DNA of 64,000 nucleotides, from NCBI GenBank assembly GCA_004558145.1, contig SFDQ01000008.1:1-64000 (forward strand). Reading direction: 5' to 3'. Every line of letters begins with the position of its first letter. The first letter of the stretch is position 1. The DNA comes from Oscillospiraceae bacterium (GTDB lineage Bacteria; Bacillota_A; Clostridia; Oscillospirales; Ruminococcaceae). Both the position numbers and the translations under genes were made by a program. The notes beneath the pieces are model-generated. The model was not told the origin of the DNA and did no database searches. It saw only the letters and a program-made list of their open reading frames with translations. Of the stretch, positions 37,650-47,455 are shown piece after piece.

Positions 37650-37935
37650 TTGCTGCGCTCCTTTCTTTCAAAACGCGAAAAAGGCGTATTATAACAAACC
37701 ACTATGCAGCCGTAGTAATAGGGGGTGTGAATCTTGTGAAAAAGTGGGACAAGCCCTCTGGCGGCGCGGGATGAAGAGATGTGAACAAGTTTTTCCCGTA
37801 TGTTGGAAAGTTGTTGAATGGACCATGGGCCCGAAGTTCTCCACACCGGGGAGTGGAAAACCATTGTTGAATGTTGAATACTATGTTGAAAAAGTTGAAT
37901 TTCACATTCCGTTCAAAATTGGCCGCCGCGGGGGT
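37650..37935. other. oriC: replication origin oriC (dnaA-dnaN intergenic region)
   Basis: The 286-bp gap holds about ten 9-mers of TGTNNAANN form, all in one orientation: TGTGAATCT (37726), TGTGAAAAA (37735), TGTGAACAA (37780), TGTTGGAAA (37801), TGTTGAATG (37812), AGTGGAAAA (37852), TGTTGAATG (37865), TGTTGAATA (37872), TGTTGAAAA (37884) and AGTTGAATT (37893). The first two are in direct tandem. Next to them, on the dnaN side, are GGGGG (37721-37725) and TAGTAATAG (37713-37721), which on the opposite strand reads CTA-TTA-CTA, the DnaA-trio pattern. Position beside dnaA and this layout make the origin call strong; the box assignments are inferred. Confidence 0.88.
37688..37696 (-). promoter_or_regulatory. 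extended -10 promoter of dnaN
   Basis: Minus strand TGTTATAAT (37696-37688), about 40 bp upstream of the dnaN ATG, beside the DnaA-trio-like element. Confidence 0.65.
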
Positions 37936-39249
37936 TCAGCTGCGCACGTTTTTGATGATGTCCTCCACCGTTTCTTTCAGGCGGCGGTCGTTTTCCAGGT
38001 TCTGCTCCATGGCTTTGAGGGAGTAGACGATGGTGGAGTGGTCGCGGCCGCTGAACTCCCGGCCGATGTCCTCCATGCTCATGCCGGTGATCTCCCGCAC
38101 AACGTAGATGGCGGTTTGCCGGGCAGAGGAAATATTGGCCGTGCGGCGCATGCCGCGAATCTCGGCGGGGGAGACGTTGTAGGTGCGGGCCACCTCGCTG
38201 ATGATCTTTTCAATGGTCACCGGCACCGGCTGGGTCTCGTTCAGGATGTCCTTGATGGCGTTCTGGGCCACGCCGATGGCGGGCTGGATGCCCTCCAGCA
38301 GGTAGTAGGCGTTCAGCTTTTTCACCGCGCCTTCCAGCTGGCGGATGTTGCTCTTCAGGTGGTTGGCGATGAACTCGGACACCTCGTCGGGCATGTGCAG
38401 GTTCAAAAGCTCGGCCTTGCGGCGGATGATGGCCACCCGCGTCTCAAAGTCCGGCGGCTGGATGTCGGCGGTGAGGCCCCACTCGAAGCGGGTGCGCAGA
38501 CGCTCTTCCAGGCTCTTTATCTCCTTGGCGGGGCGGTCGCTGGCCAGAACGATCTGCTTGCCCGCGCCGTGCAGGGTGTTGAAGGTGTGGAAGAACTCTT
38601 CCTGGGTGCTCTCCTTGCCGGCGATGAACTGGATGTCGTCCACCAGCAGCACGTCCGCCGGGCGGTAGGTCTGCCGGAACTCGTCGGTGCGGCCCGCCTG
38701 GATGGAGGTGATGAGCTCGTTGGTGAAGGTCTCGCAGTCCACATAGACGATGTTGAACTCCGGGTGGTTCTTCTTTATCTCGGTGGCGATGGCGGTGAGC
38801 AGGTGGGTCTTGCCCAGGCCCGACTGCCCGTAGATGAACAGCGGGTTATAGGCGCCCGAGGGATTGGAGGCCACCGCCTGGGCCGCCGCGTAGGCGAACT
38901 GGTTGGAGGGGCCTTTGATGAAGTTCTCGAAGGTGAAGTCATAGCGGCCGTCGGGTTCCGGCTCCGGCTCGGCGGGGGCGGGGGCTTCCTGCTTTTCCGC
39001 CGCGGGCACCACCAGCTCTACCTCCACGTCGAAGCCCAGCACCGAAGCCAGGGCCTCCTTCAGAAGGGGAGTGTAGCGGTCCCGCACGATGGTGCAGATG
39101 AAGTCGTTGCGCACCGCCAGCGTCACCTTGCCGCCGGCCTCGAAGCGCACCGCTTCCAGCCCGTCGATGTACAGGTTGTAAGTGGCGTCCACCAGGCGCT
39201 CTTTGCAGTATTCTTTTGCCGCGGCTAAAACGTCGTTGAAAGAATCCAT
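37936..39249 (-). CDS. dnaA: chromosomal replication initiator DnaA
   Basis: The 437-aa protein has domain I (1-75), a short acidic Pro/Glu linker (82-100), the AAA+ domain with Walker A GQSGLGKTH (about 141-149) and Walker B LLVDDIQF (about 203-210), and the DNA-binding domain IV with RGMRRTANISSARQTAIYVVRE and GRDHSTIVYS. The usual DHTT is DHST here, a change at a residue that contacts the box. That is interesting because the boxes at this origin look like TGTTGAAAA in place of TGTGGATAA. Start is the ATG after TTGGAGCGAAAAAAACCT; the upstream TTG in frame belongs to this leader. Confidence 0.98.
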   Translation of the reverse strand: MDSFNDVLAAAKEYCKERLVDATYNLYIDGLEAVRFEAGGKVTLAVRNDFICTIVRDRYTPLLKEALASVLGFDVEVELVVPAAEKQEAPAPAEPEPEPDGRYDFTFENFIKGPSNQFAYAAAQAVASNPSGAYNPLFIYGQSGLGKTHLLTAIATEIKKNHPEFNIVYVDCETFTNELITSIQAGRTDEFRQTYRPADVLLVDDIQFIAGKESTQEEFFHTFNTLHGAGKQIVLASDRPAKEIKSLEERLRTRFEWGLTADIQPPDFETRVAIIRRKAELLNLHMPDEVSEFIANHLKSNIRQLEGAVKKLNAYYLLEGIQPAIGVAQNAIKDILNETQPVPVTIEKIISEVARTYNVSPAEIRGMRRTANISSARQTAIYVVREITGMSMEDIGREFSGRDHSTIVYSLKAMEQNLENDRRLKETVEDIIKNVRS

Positions 39250-39292
39250 AGGTTTTTTTCGCTCCAATATTTGCAGATTTGGTATCCGACTA

Positions 39293-39321
39293 ATTATATC
39301 ATAGAAGGTTATAATTTACAA
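39293..39321 (-). promoter_or_regulatory. promoter of dnaA
   Basis: Minus strand TTGTAA (39321-39316), 17 bp, TATAAT (39298-39293). The surrounding 39290-39365 is the most AT-rich stretch near the origin (ATTATATATATTATTT). No clear DnaA boxes are seen on this side of dnaA. Confidence 0.8.
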
Positions 39322-39432
39322 TTCTAAAATACTATTATATATATTATTTCTATAATAGGGGAGTATGGCCCGGCGGCGGCGCGGCCATGCGGAAAACCGG
39401 CCTTGTAAGGCAAAAAACCTTTTCAGAAAGTG

Positions 39433-39462
39433 TTGACAAACCAAAGGCTTTTCCGCTATACT
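39433..39462 (+). promoter_or_regulatory. promoter of rpmH
   Basis: TTGACA (39433-39438), 18 bp, TATACT (39457-39462). The leader of about 90 nt contains two similar CCCC...GGGGAGC stretches. Confidence 0.85.
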
Positions 39463-39558
39463 TTTATGTTGCAGGGTCATCCCCAAAATTCGGGGAGCGG
39501 ACATAACTGAAATAAACCGCCCCCCAAAGCGCGGGGAGCTCATAGGAGGAAAAACGAG

Positions 39559-39693
39559 ATGAAAAGAACTTTTCAGCCCAAGAAGCGTCAGCGCAGCGGC
39601 GTGCACGGCTTTCTGAAGAGAATGGCTTCCAAGAACGGCCGCAAGGTCATCGCTGCCCGCCGTGCCAAGGGCCGGGCCAAGCTGAGCGCCTGA
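39559..39693 (+). CDS. rpmH: 50S ribosomal protein L34
   Basis: The 44-aa basic protein reads MKRTFQPKKRQRSGVHGF, continues with KRMASKNGRKVIAARRAKGR and ends AKLSA, the normal L34 sequence. GGAGG lies ten bases before the ATG. It heads the rpmH-rnpA-yidD-yidC-khpB cluster. Confidence 0.98.
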   Translation: MKRTFQPKKRQRSGVHGFLKRMASKNGRKVIAARRAKGRAKLSA

Positions 39694-39768
39694 ATAGCGC
39701 CTTCCTGAAAGGCAACACGCGAAGGTCACTTGTTACAGGTGGCCTTCTTTTTCCATATCGAGGAGACC

Positions 39769-40101
39769 ATGAGATACCGCCCCATCACCAAAAACAAGGA
39801 GTTCTGCCGGGCCTATGCCCGGGGCAAGGCCTTCGTGCACCCCAAGCTGGTGCTCTATGTGAACAAGAACCGCCTGGGCCGCACCCGGGTGGGCCTCACC
39901 GCCACCAAAAAGATCGGCGGCGCGGTGCAGCGCAACCGGGCGCGCCGGGTGATGCGGGCCGCCCTTTATCAGACGCTGCCCTACGACGTGGGCGGCTATG
40001 ACCTTGTGTTCGTGGCCCGGGGCCAGACGGTGCGCTGCAAAAGCGGCGAGGTGGCCGCGGCGGCGGCTCAGCTTTTGAAAAAGGCGGGCCTTGTGCAATG
40101 A
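39769..40101 (+). CDS. rnpA: ribonuclease P protein component
   Basis: The 110-aa basic protein assists the RNase P RNA in cutting pre-tRNA 5' leaders. The RNR signature is present as GGAVQRNRARRVMRAAL (about 51-67), and the N-terminal ITKNKEFCRAYARGKAFVHP matches the family. The start ATG follows AGGAG; its stop overlaps the yidD start (ATGA). Confidence 0.97.
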   Translation: MRYRPITKNKEFCRAYARGKAFVHPKLVLYVNKNRLGRTRVGLTATKKIGGAVQRNRARRVMRAALYQTLPYDVGGYDLVFVARGQTVRCKSGEVAAAAAQLLKKAGLVQ

Positions 40102-40352
40102 TCGCCCGGCTGCTCATCGCGCCCATCCGCTGGTATAAAAAGTATCTCTCGCCTCACCTTGGCAACAACTGCCGCTTCAGACCCACCTGCAGCGAGTACG
40201 CCATGGAGGCCCTGGCCGTCCACGGGGCGGTGAAGGGCCTCGTTTTGAGCGTCTGGCGCATATTGCGCTGCAACCCCTTTTGCCGCGGCGGCTACGACCC
40301 GGTGCCCGAAAAGGGCCGCTGGGTGAATGAAAAGCGGAACCTCTTCCGCTGA
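40098..40352 (+). CDS. yidD: membrane protein insertion efficiency factor YidD
   Basis: The 84-aa protein has the conserved YKKYLSPHLGNNCRFRPTCSEYA (two cysteines) and RCNPFCRGGYDPVP signature. YidD helps YidC-dependent insertion of membrane proteins and is encoded between rnpA and yidC in most bacteria. Overlap with rnpA suggests coupling. Confidence 0.97.
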   Translation: MIARLLIAPIRWYKKYLSPHLGNNCRFRPTCSEYAMEALAVHGAVKGLVLSVWRILRCNPFCRGGYDPVPEKGRWVNEKRNLFR

Positions 40353-40459
40353 GACCTTTAACCTGCTTCTTGTGACTTGGACGGTTTGCGCCCGCCCCAA
40401 GTCCTTCGAACCAAAAAATAAACAGCCCCGGCGCGCAAACGGGGCGGAATGGAAAGACT

Positions 40460-41509
40460 ATGGGATTTTTAGGTTTTCTTGGCACCCCCCTCGGCTACGT
40501 GCTGCAGTGGATGTATGACCTCTTCGGCAGCTACGGCTGGGCGCTGATCGTCTTCACCATCGTGGTGCGTCTGTGCAGCTTCCCGCTGCAGATCGGCCAG
40601 CAGAAGAACACCGCCCGCATGGCGGCCTACAAGCCGATGATCGACGAGATCCAGAAGAAGTACGCCAAAGACCGGGAGAAGCAGAACGAAGAGCTCATGC
40701 GCCTACAGCAGGAGTACGGCTACAACCCCACCGCCGGCTGCCTGCCCATGTTCGTGAACTTCTTTGTGATGTTCGGCGTTATCGAGGCGGTCTATTACCC
40801 CCTGCAGCACATCCTGCACATCAGCAAGGACGTGCTGGTGCAGATCGCCGACATCCTGGGCCAGGCCTACAACTACACCACCAACACCGCCATCATCCAG
40901 ATGGTGCACAACAACACCCTGCCCGCCGAGGCTTCCGCCCTGCTCACCTCTGAGCAGCTGGCCAGCATCAAGGACTTCAACGTCATGTTCATGGGCATGG
41001 ACCTGACCGTCAAGCCGGAACTGGCTTTCAACATCCTGCTGCTGTTCCCCATCCTCAGCGTGGTCACCATGGCCCTGAGCAACATCATCATCATGAAGTC
41101 CAGCGGCCAGGAGATGCAGGGCAGCATGAAGTGGATGCCCTGGATGATGAGCCTGATGTTCGTCTGGATCGCCTTCACCGTGCCTGTGGCCTTCTCTCTG
41201 TACTACACCGTGTCCAACGTGCTGATGCTCATCACCAGCATGATCACCCGCAAGATGTACGACCCCGAGAAGATGAAGGCGCAGGTGGCCGCCGAGATCG
41301 AAGAGAAGAAGAAGGCCAAAAAGGCCAAGAAGCAGGTCAAGGTCGTGGACGAGAAGACCGGCGAGGAGAAGCTGAAGGAAGTCACCGAAGCCGAGATGAA
41401 CCGCCTGCGCATCGAGCGGGCCCGCGCCATCGACGCCGAGCTGTATAAGGACGAGCGCACCACGCCCCTGAATGCAAAGACCGGGGAGGAAGAATCATGC
41501 GAGAAGTGA
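40460..41509 (+). CDS. yidC: membrane protein insertase YidC/Oxa1
   Basis: The 349-aa insertase has the five-helix Oxa1 core: WALIVFTIVVRLCSFPL with the conserved positively charged groove residue Arg36 region, a cytosolic coiled loop (QKKYAKDREKQNEELMRLQQEYG) and GCLPMFVNFFVMFGV. It lacks the large periplasmic domain of proteobacterial YidC, and no signal-peptide lipobox is evident. The C-terminal tail (about 270-349) is long and very lysine-rich, likely a ribosome contact. Its end overlaps khpB by 13 bp. Confidence 0.96.
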   Translation: MGFLGFLGTPLGYVLQWMYDLFGSYGWALIVFTIVVRLCSFPLQIGQQKNTARMAAYKPMIDEIQKKYAKDREKQNEELMRLQQEYGYNPTAGCLPMFVNFFVMFGVIEAVYYPLQHILHISKDVLVQIADILGQAYNYTTNTAIIQMVHNNTLPAEASALLTSEQLASIKDFNVMFMGMDLTVKPELAFNILLLFPILSVVTMALSNIIIMKSSGQEMQGSMKWMPWMMSLMFVWIAFTVPVAFSLYYTVSNVLMLITSMITRKMYDPEKMKAQVAAEIEEKKKAKKAKKQVKVVDEKTGEEKLKEVTEAEMNRLRIERARAIDAELYKDERTTPLNAKTGEEESCEK

Positions 41510-42540
41510 TCGTTACCGGCAAAACGGTGGAGGAAGCCACCGAGAAGGCCTGCCTTGAGCTGGGCCTGCCCCGGGAGGAAGTGAGCATCGAAATTCTGGA
41601 GATGCCCACCCGCAAGCTGTTCAAATCCACCCCCGCCAAGGTGAAGGCCACCGCCGACGAGGCCGAGGCCCCCGCCGTGGAGGAAAAGCCCGCGCCCCAG
41701 CCTGTGAAGGCCGAGGCGAAGAAGGAGGCCCCCAAGGCCCCCGAGAAAAAGCCCGAGGCCCCCAAGGCGGAGCCCGCCCCCGTGAAGGAGGAGGCCCCCG
41801 CTGAGGAGGCGGCGCAGGACGCGCCCATCACCGAGGCCCAGCAGGCGAAGCTGGACGCGGCGGTGGCGTACCTGAAAACGGTGTTTGCCGCCATGGGCGC
41901 CGGCGAAGTGACCGTGACCACCTCGAAGCAGGGCGAGGCCTGCATCATCCGGGTGGAGGGCGACGACGTGGGCATGCTCATCGGCCATCGCGGCGAGACG
42001 ATGGAGAGCCTGTCCTACCTGGCCAGTCTGGTGGCCAACCGGCTGCCCGGCGAGTACATCAAGCTGGGCCTGGACGTGGCCGGCTACCGCGGCAAGCGGG
42101 AGAAGGACCTGGAGGCCCTTGCCCGCCGCATGGGCGCGAAGGTGGCCCGCACCGGCCGCAGCTGGGCGATGGACCCCATGAACCCCTACGAGCGGCGCAT
42201 CATCCACTCCACCATCAGCGGCATGGAGGGCGTGCGCAGCGAGTCCAAGGGTGAGGGCGCCGACCGCCGCGTGGTCATCTATCCCACCGACCCGCAGGCC
42301 GCAACCGCCTTTGAACGGGAGCGCCGTGGCGAGCGCGGCGGCAGAGGCGGCCGTGGCGGCCGCGGCGGCAAAGGCCGGGGCGACCGGCCCCGCAAGGGCG
42401 GCGAGCGCCGCTCCAGCGTGCCCGCCCGCGAGTTTGCCGACGCGCCCCGCGCCGAGGGCGCGGAGCCCATGGCTCCCAAGCGCACCCAGCTCATCGACGA
42501 CGCCGAGGGCTTCGCTCTCTACGGCAAGATCGAGCTGTAA
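41497..42540 (+). CDS. khpB: RNA-binding protein KhpB (Jag) with a C-terminal RGG-type tail
   Basis: The 347-aa protein has an N-terminal Jag domain (1-50), a Lys/Pro/Ala/Glu-rich linker (55-112), a KH-II domain with the GxxG element IGHRGETM (about 161-168) and an R3H domain with PYERRIIHSTI (about 229-239). KhpB with KhpA controls cell elongation in other Firmicutes. After the R3H domain comes a glycine-arginine tail with repeated RGG (about 270-300) and a further acidic 40 residues, an extension that B. subtilis Jag lacks. It overlaps yidC, so the two are coupled. Confidence 0.95.
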   Translation: MREVIVTGKTVEEATEKACLELGLPREEVSIEILEMPTRKLFKSTPAKVKATADEAEAPAVEEKPAPQPVKAEAKKEAPKAPEKKPEAPKAEPAPVKEEAPAEEAAQDAPITEAQQAKLDAAVAYLKTVFAAMGAGEVTVTTSKQGEACIIRVEGDDVGMLIGHRGETMESLSYLASLVANRLPGEYIKLGLDVAGYRGKREKDLEALARRMGAKVARTGRSWAMDPMNPYERRIIHSTISGMEGVRSESKGEGADRRVVIYPTDPQAATAFERERRGERGGRGGRGGRGGKGRGDRPRKGGERRSSVPAREFADAPRAEGAEPMAPKRTQLIDDAEGFALYGKIEL

Positions 42541-42556
42541 AAAAAAGCAAGAAACA

Positions 42557-42592
42557 GCCGTCCGGCCTTCAAAGGCCGGGCGGTTTTTGTTT
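42557..42592 (+). terminator. terminator of the rpmH-khpB cluster
   Basis: GCCGTCCGGCC/GGCCGGGCGGT stem (one G-U pair) followed by TTTTTGTTTT. Confidence 0.88.
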
Positions 42593-42654
42593 TCACAAAT
42601 TTCATCGTTTGCCGCGCCCGCCGCCCTTGCGGACTTTACCATCGGTGTGGTATC

Positions 42655-43290
42655 ATGGAAAAAAGCTGGAACGAGACCCGCCCGCACAGGGCAAGGGAGG
42701 CGAGCAACATCAATCAGAACCGAAACCCCCAGCGCGCCCGCGAATTTCTGGAGATCTGTTTCGACGTGTTCTGCCAGCACGGGCTGGAAAACACCAGCCT
42801 GAAGATGCTGTCCGAGGCATGCGGCGTGTCCAACGCGGCGCTGGTCTACTATTTCGGCACCAAGGACGCCATCGTCATCGAAGCCACCGCCCACTGCATG
42901 GCCAAGGTGGAGGACGACTTCATGGCCCACGCCCCCAAAAGCGTGCCGGACATCGAGCGCTTTCTGCGGGAGATGCCCTACCTCACCGCCCGGATGCACG
43001 GCGCGAAATACCGCTTCATGTATCAGGTCTACGCCAGCCCCAAATTCCGGGAGCACGGCATCGAGTTCTTCAAGGGCGTGAACCAGCGCTACCGCAAATA
43101 CGCCGAGATGCTCTCCGGCAAGCTGGGCATGCCGGTGGATTACATCCAAGGCATGACCTATACCCTCGTGCGCGCCTGCGTCCACTACGCCCTCTTCGAG
43201 GACGAGGAGTATCTGAACCTGCAGCTGAACGCCATCCGCGTCTCCCTGCGTGCCTATCTTGGGGCCCAGGGCGGGATGAAAACCCAATGA
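42655..43290 (+). CDS. TetR family transcriptional regulator
   Basis: The 211-aa protein has a TetR helix-turn-helix at about 26-72 (AREFLEICFDVFCQHG, LKMLSEACGVSNAALVYYFGTKDAIV) and a helical ligand domain. No target gene is adjacent. The listed ATG overlaps a likely -10 (TATCAT, 42651-42656; TTGCGG 18 bp upstream). The true start may therefore be further in, for example at the ATC that follows GGGAGG by eight bases (codon 19). Effector unknown. Confidence 0.85.
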   Translation: MEKSWNETRPHRAREASNINQNRNPQRAREFLEICFDVFCQHGLENTSLKMLSEACGVSNAALVYYFGTKDAIVIEATAHCMAKVEDDFMAHAPKSVPDIERFLREMPYLTARMHGAKYRFMYQVYASPKFREHGIEFFKGVNQRYRKYAEMLSGKLGMPVDYIQGMTYTLVRACVHYALFEDEEYLNLQLNAIRVSLRAYLGAQGGMKTQ

Positions 43291-43379
43291 AACCCACAGC
43301 GCCGCTCCGGGCAATGCCCCGGGGCGGTTTTTGTTTTGGGGCGGGGAAGGGGAGCCACCGCGGTGCGCAGCCGGGGAGG

Positions 43380-43741
43380 GGCCCTGTCCTCCCGCACCCA
43401 GCCGAGGCGGAGCCCGGTTTTCCCCACGTAGTGCGCATCAGAACGGACATTTTCCTTCGTCGTGGAAAATGTCCGGGATGCCGCGTGCGGTGGGGAGAAA
43501 CCGGGCGAAGCATTTTATTAAAAGCTGCCCTTTTCTTTGCCCGGGCGGCGCGGGGGCCGGGGAGTTTTGCGCGGGGTGGCCGCGTCACTGTCCGCCGCCG
43601 CACGCGGCGTTTCGGACACGCTGCCCTCGTACCGTGCAGCGTGTTCGCTCCGAGGCGCACTACGCGGCGGCAGTGCCGCGTCTGGCTCGGCCTGCATCGT
43701 GCGGCGGGCCGGGCAAAACAGGGGAGCGCGCCGCCCTGTTT
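43380..43741 (+). repeat. dispersed structured repeat, locus 3
   Basis: One full unit of the family in the gap between the TetR and mnmE genes. The first hairpin (43444-43475) is CGGACATTTTCC/GGAAAATGTCCG. Relative to other copies both arms have changed (C to T opposite G to A, and an added CC/GG), so pairing is kept. Confidence 0.9.
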
Positions 43742-43840
43742 CTGCTTCGCCCGCGCCGCCCCCTTGCCCCCTCGGCGGCGCTGTGCTAAAATAAATCGGA
43801 TATACCCAAAAATGCGGCTTTGCAGAAGGAGGCGTTTTTC

Positions 43841-45208
43841 ATGGCCGAGACCATCGTGGCGCTGGCCACTCCCCCGGGGGAGGGCGGCATCGCCGTGGTG
43901 CGCCTATCCGGCGAGGAGGCACTGGCGGTGGCGGCAAAGGTGTTTTTTCCACACAACGCCGCCAAAAAAGTGGAAAACGCGAAGGGCTACACCGCTCTCT
44001 ACGGCAACTTCATGGCCGACGGCCGCCAGCTGGACGACGGGGTGGCCTTGTTCTTCCGCGCGCCCCACAGCTACACCGGCGAGGACGTGGTGGAACTGAG
44101 CTGCCACGGCGGGCCGGTGGTGGCCCAGAGCCTCATCGACGCCTGCATCGCGGCGGGGGCCCGCCCTGCGGGGCCGGGGGAGTACACCCGGCGCGCCTTT
44201 GTGAACGGGCGCATCGACCTGACCCAGGCGGAGGCGGTGATGAGCCTCATCGGCGCGGCGGGGCGGCAGGGCGCGGCTCTGGCCCGCACGGCGCTGGACG
44301 GCGCACTGGCAAAGCGCATCGACGGATTCAAACAGCAGCTGGTGGCCCTGGCGGGGCACATTGCCGCCTGGGTGGATTTCCCCGAGGAGGACGTGCCCGC
44401 CCTGGAGCCGGAGGCCCTTTCCGCCACCCTGGGCGAGGTGAAGGCCGGCCTTTCCGACCTCATCAAAAATTTCGGCGCGGGCGCTGTTCTGCGCCAGGGC
44501 GTGGACGCGGCCATCGTGGGCAGCCCCAACGTGGGCAAGAGCACCCTGCTCAACCTTCTGGCGGGCTTCGACCGGGCCATCGTCACCCCCATCGCCGGCA
44601 CCACCCGGGACGTGGTGGAGCAGGCGGTGATGCTGGGCGGCGTGCGCGTCACCCTGCGGGACACCGCCGGCTTGCGGGACACCGGCGACGTGGTGGAGGC
44701 GGAGGGCATCCGCCGCAGCCGCCGCGCCATGGAGGAGGCGGGTCTCATTCTGGCCGTGTTCGACGGCTCGGCCCCCCTCACCGAGGAGGACAAACAGCTG
44801 GCGGCGGACTGCGCCGGGCGGCCGGCCATCGCCATCGTGAACAAGAGCGACCTGCCTCAGCAGTTCGACCCGGCGGCCATCGCGGCCAGCTTTGCGGAAG
44901 TGGTCACCCTGGCGGCGGGCCGGGGCGAGGGCGCCCAGGCTTTGGGCGAAGCGGTGCGCCGGGTGCTGGGGGTGGCGAATCTCGACCCCAGCGCCCCCTG
45001 CCTTGTGAGCCAGCGGCAGTACGCCGCCGCCTGCGAGGGCCGCGCCGCGCTGGAAGAGGCGGAGAACGCCCTGGCCGGCGGCTTCGGGCTGGACGCGGTG
45101 AGCGTCTGCGTGGACGACGCCCTCTGTGCCCTCTGCCGCCTCACCGGCGAGGACGCCTCCGAGGCGGTGGTGGAGGAAGTGTTCTCCACCTTCTGCGTCG
45201 GCAAATAG
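43841..45208 (+). CDS. mnmE: tRNA uridine-5-carboxymethylaminomethyl modification GTPase MnmE
   Basis: The 455-aa protein with MnmG forms the complex that installs cmnm5 on wobble U34. It has the folate-binding N-terminal domain (ETIVALATPPGEGGIAVVRLSG), a G domain with GSPNVGKST (about 227-235), TTRD (about 256) and DTAG (about 277), and ends with the conserved C-terminal FCVGK, whose cysteine is functionally required. Start ATG follows AGAAGGAGG; a short in-frame extension upstream is ignored. Confidence 0.98.
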   Translation: MAETIVALATPPGEGGIAVVRLSGEEALAVAAKVFFPHNAAKKVENAKGYTALYGNFMADGRQLDDGVALFFRAPHSYTGEDVVELSCHGGPVVAQSLIDACIAAGARPAGPGEYTRRAFVNGRIDLTQAEAVMSLIGAAGRQGAALARTALDGALAKRIDGFKQQLVALAGHIAAWVDFPEEDVPALEPEALSATLGEVKAGLSDLIKNFGAGAVLRQGVDAAIVGSPNVGKSTLLNLLAGFDRAIVTPIAGTTRDVVEQAVMLGGVRVTLRDTAGLRDTGDVVEAEGIRRSRRAMEEAGLILAVFDGSAPLTEEDKQLAADCAGRPAIAIVNKSDLPQQFDPAAIAASFAEVVTLAAGRGEGAQALGEAVRRVLGVANLDPSAPCLVSQRQYAAACEGRAALEEAENALAGGFGLDAVSVCVDDALCALCRLTGEDASEAVVEEVFSTFCVGK

Positions 45209-45510
45209 TTTTATCGGTTCACGTTCATGCCTTAGAGAGGAACAAAGCTTACCCGCAGGTTCCTTCCTCAGAGGTTTTGGGCAGTTTTATCGGCACACGT
45301 TCCTACCTCGGAGTGAAACAAAGCTTACCCGCAGGTTCATCCCTCGGAGGTTTTGGGCAGTTTTATCGGTTCACGTTCATACCCCGGAGAGGAACAAAGC
45401 GAATTTGCAGGTTCATTCCTCGGCGGGTGTGGAAAGTTTTATCGGCACACGTTCATACTGCGGGGATGAACAAAACCTGTTCGCGGGTTCCTTCCCTGGC
45501 GGTATGATTT
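45207..45510. repeat. four tandem copies of a 76-bp repeat
   Basis: Units start exactly at 45207, 45283, 45359 and 45435. Each begins AGTTTTATCGG, continues with TTCACGTTCAT or CACACGTTC, a GAACAAAGC core, GCAGGTTC and CCTCGG, and ends in GGTTTTGGGC or a variant. Copies 1 and 3 share GGTTCACG, copies 2 and 4 GGCACACG, which indicates duplication of a 152-bp pair. The array starts inside the mnmE stop codon and ends 25 bp before mnmG, so any mnmEG transcript crosses it. The period is not divisible by three and no protein is encoded. Confidence 0.92.
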
Positions 45511-45535
45511 CGATTTTCTGAAAGGGGGGCCGCTG

Positions 45536-47451
<1,916 letters not shown>

Positions 47452-47455
<4 letters not shown>

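Noticed and set aside
39250..39558. Second oriC half upstream of dnaA
   Set aside because: Very AT-rich but without DnaA-box-like 9-mers; the AT run is explained by the dnaA promoter, though a role in unwinding cannot be excluded.
45207..45510. Possible CRISPR array or small coding repeat
   Set aside because: The whole 76-bp unit is conserved with no spacers and the period is not a multiple of three.
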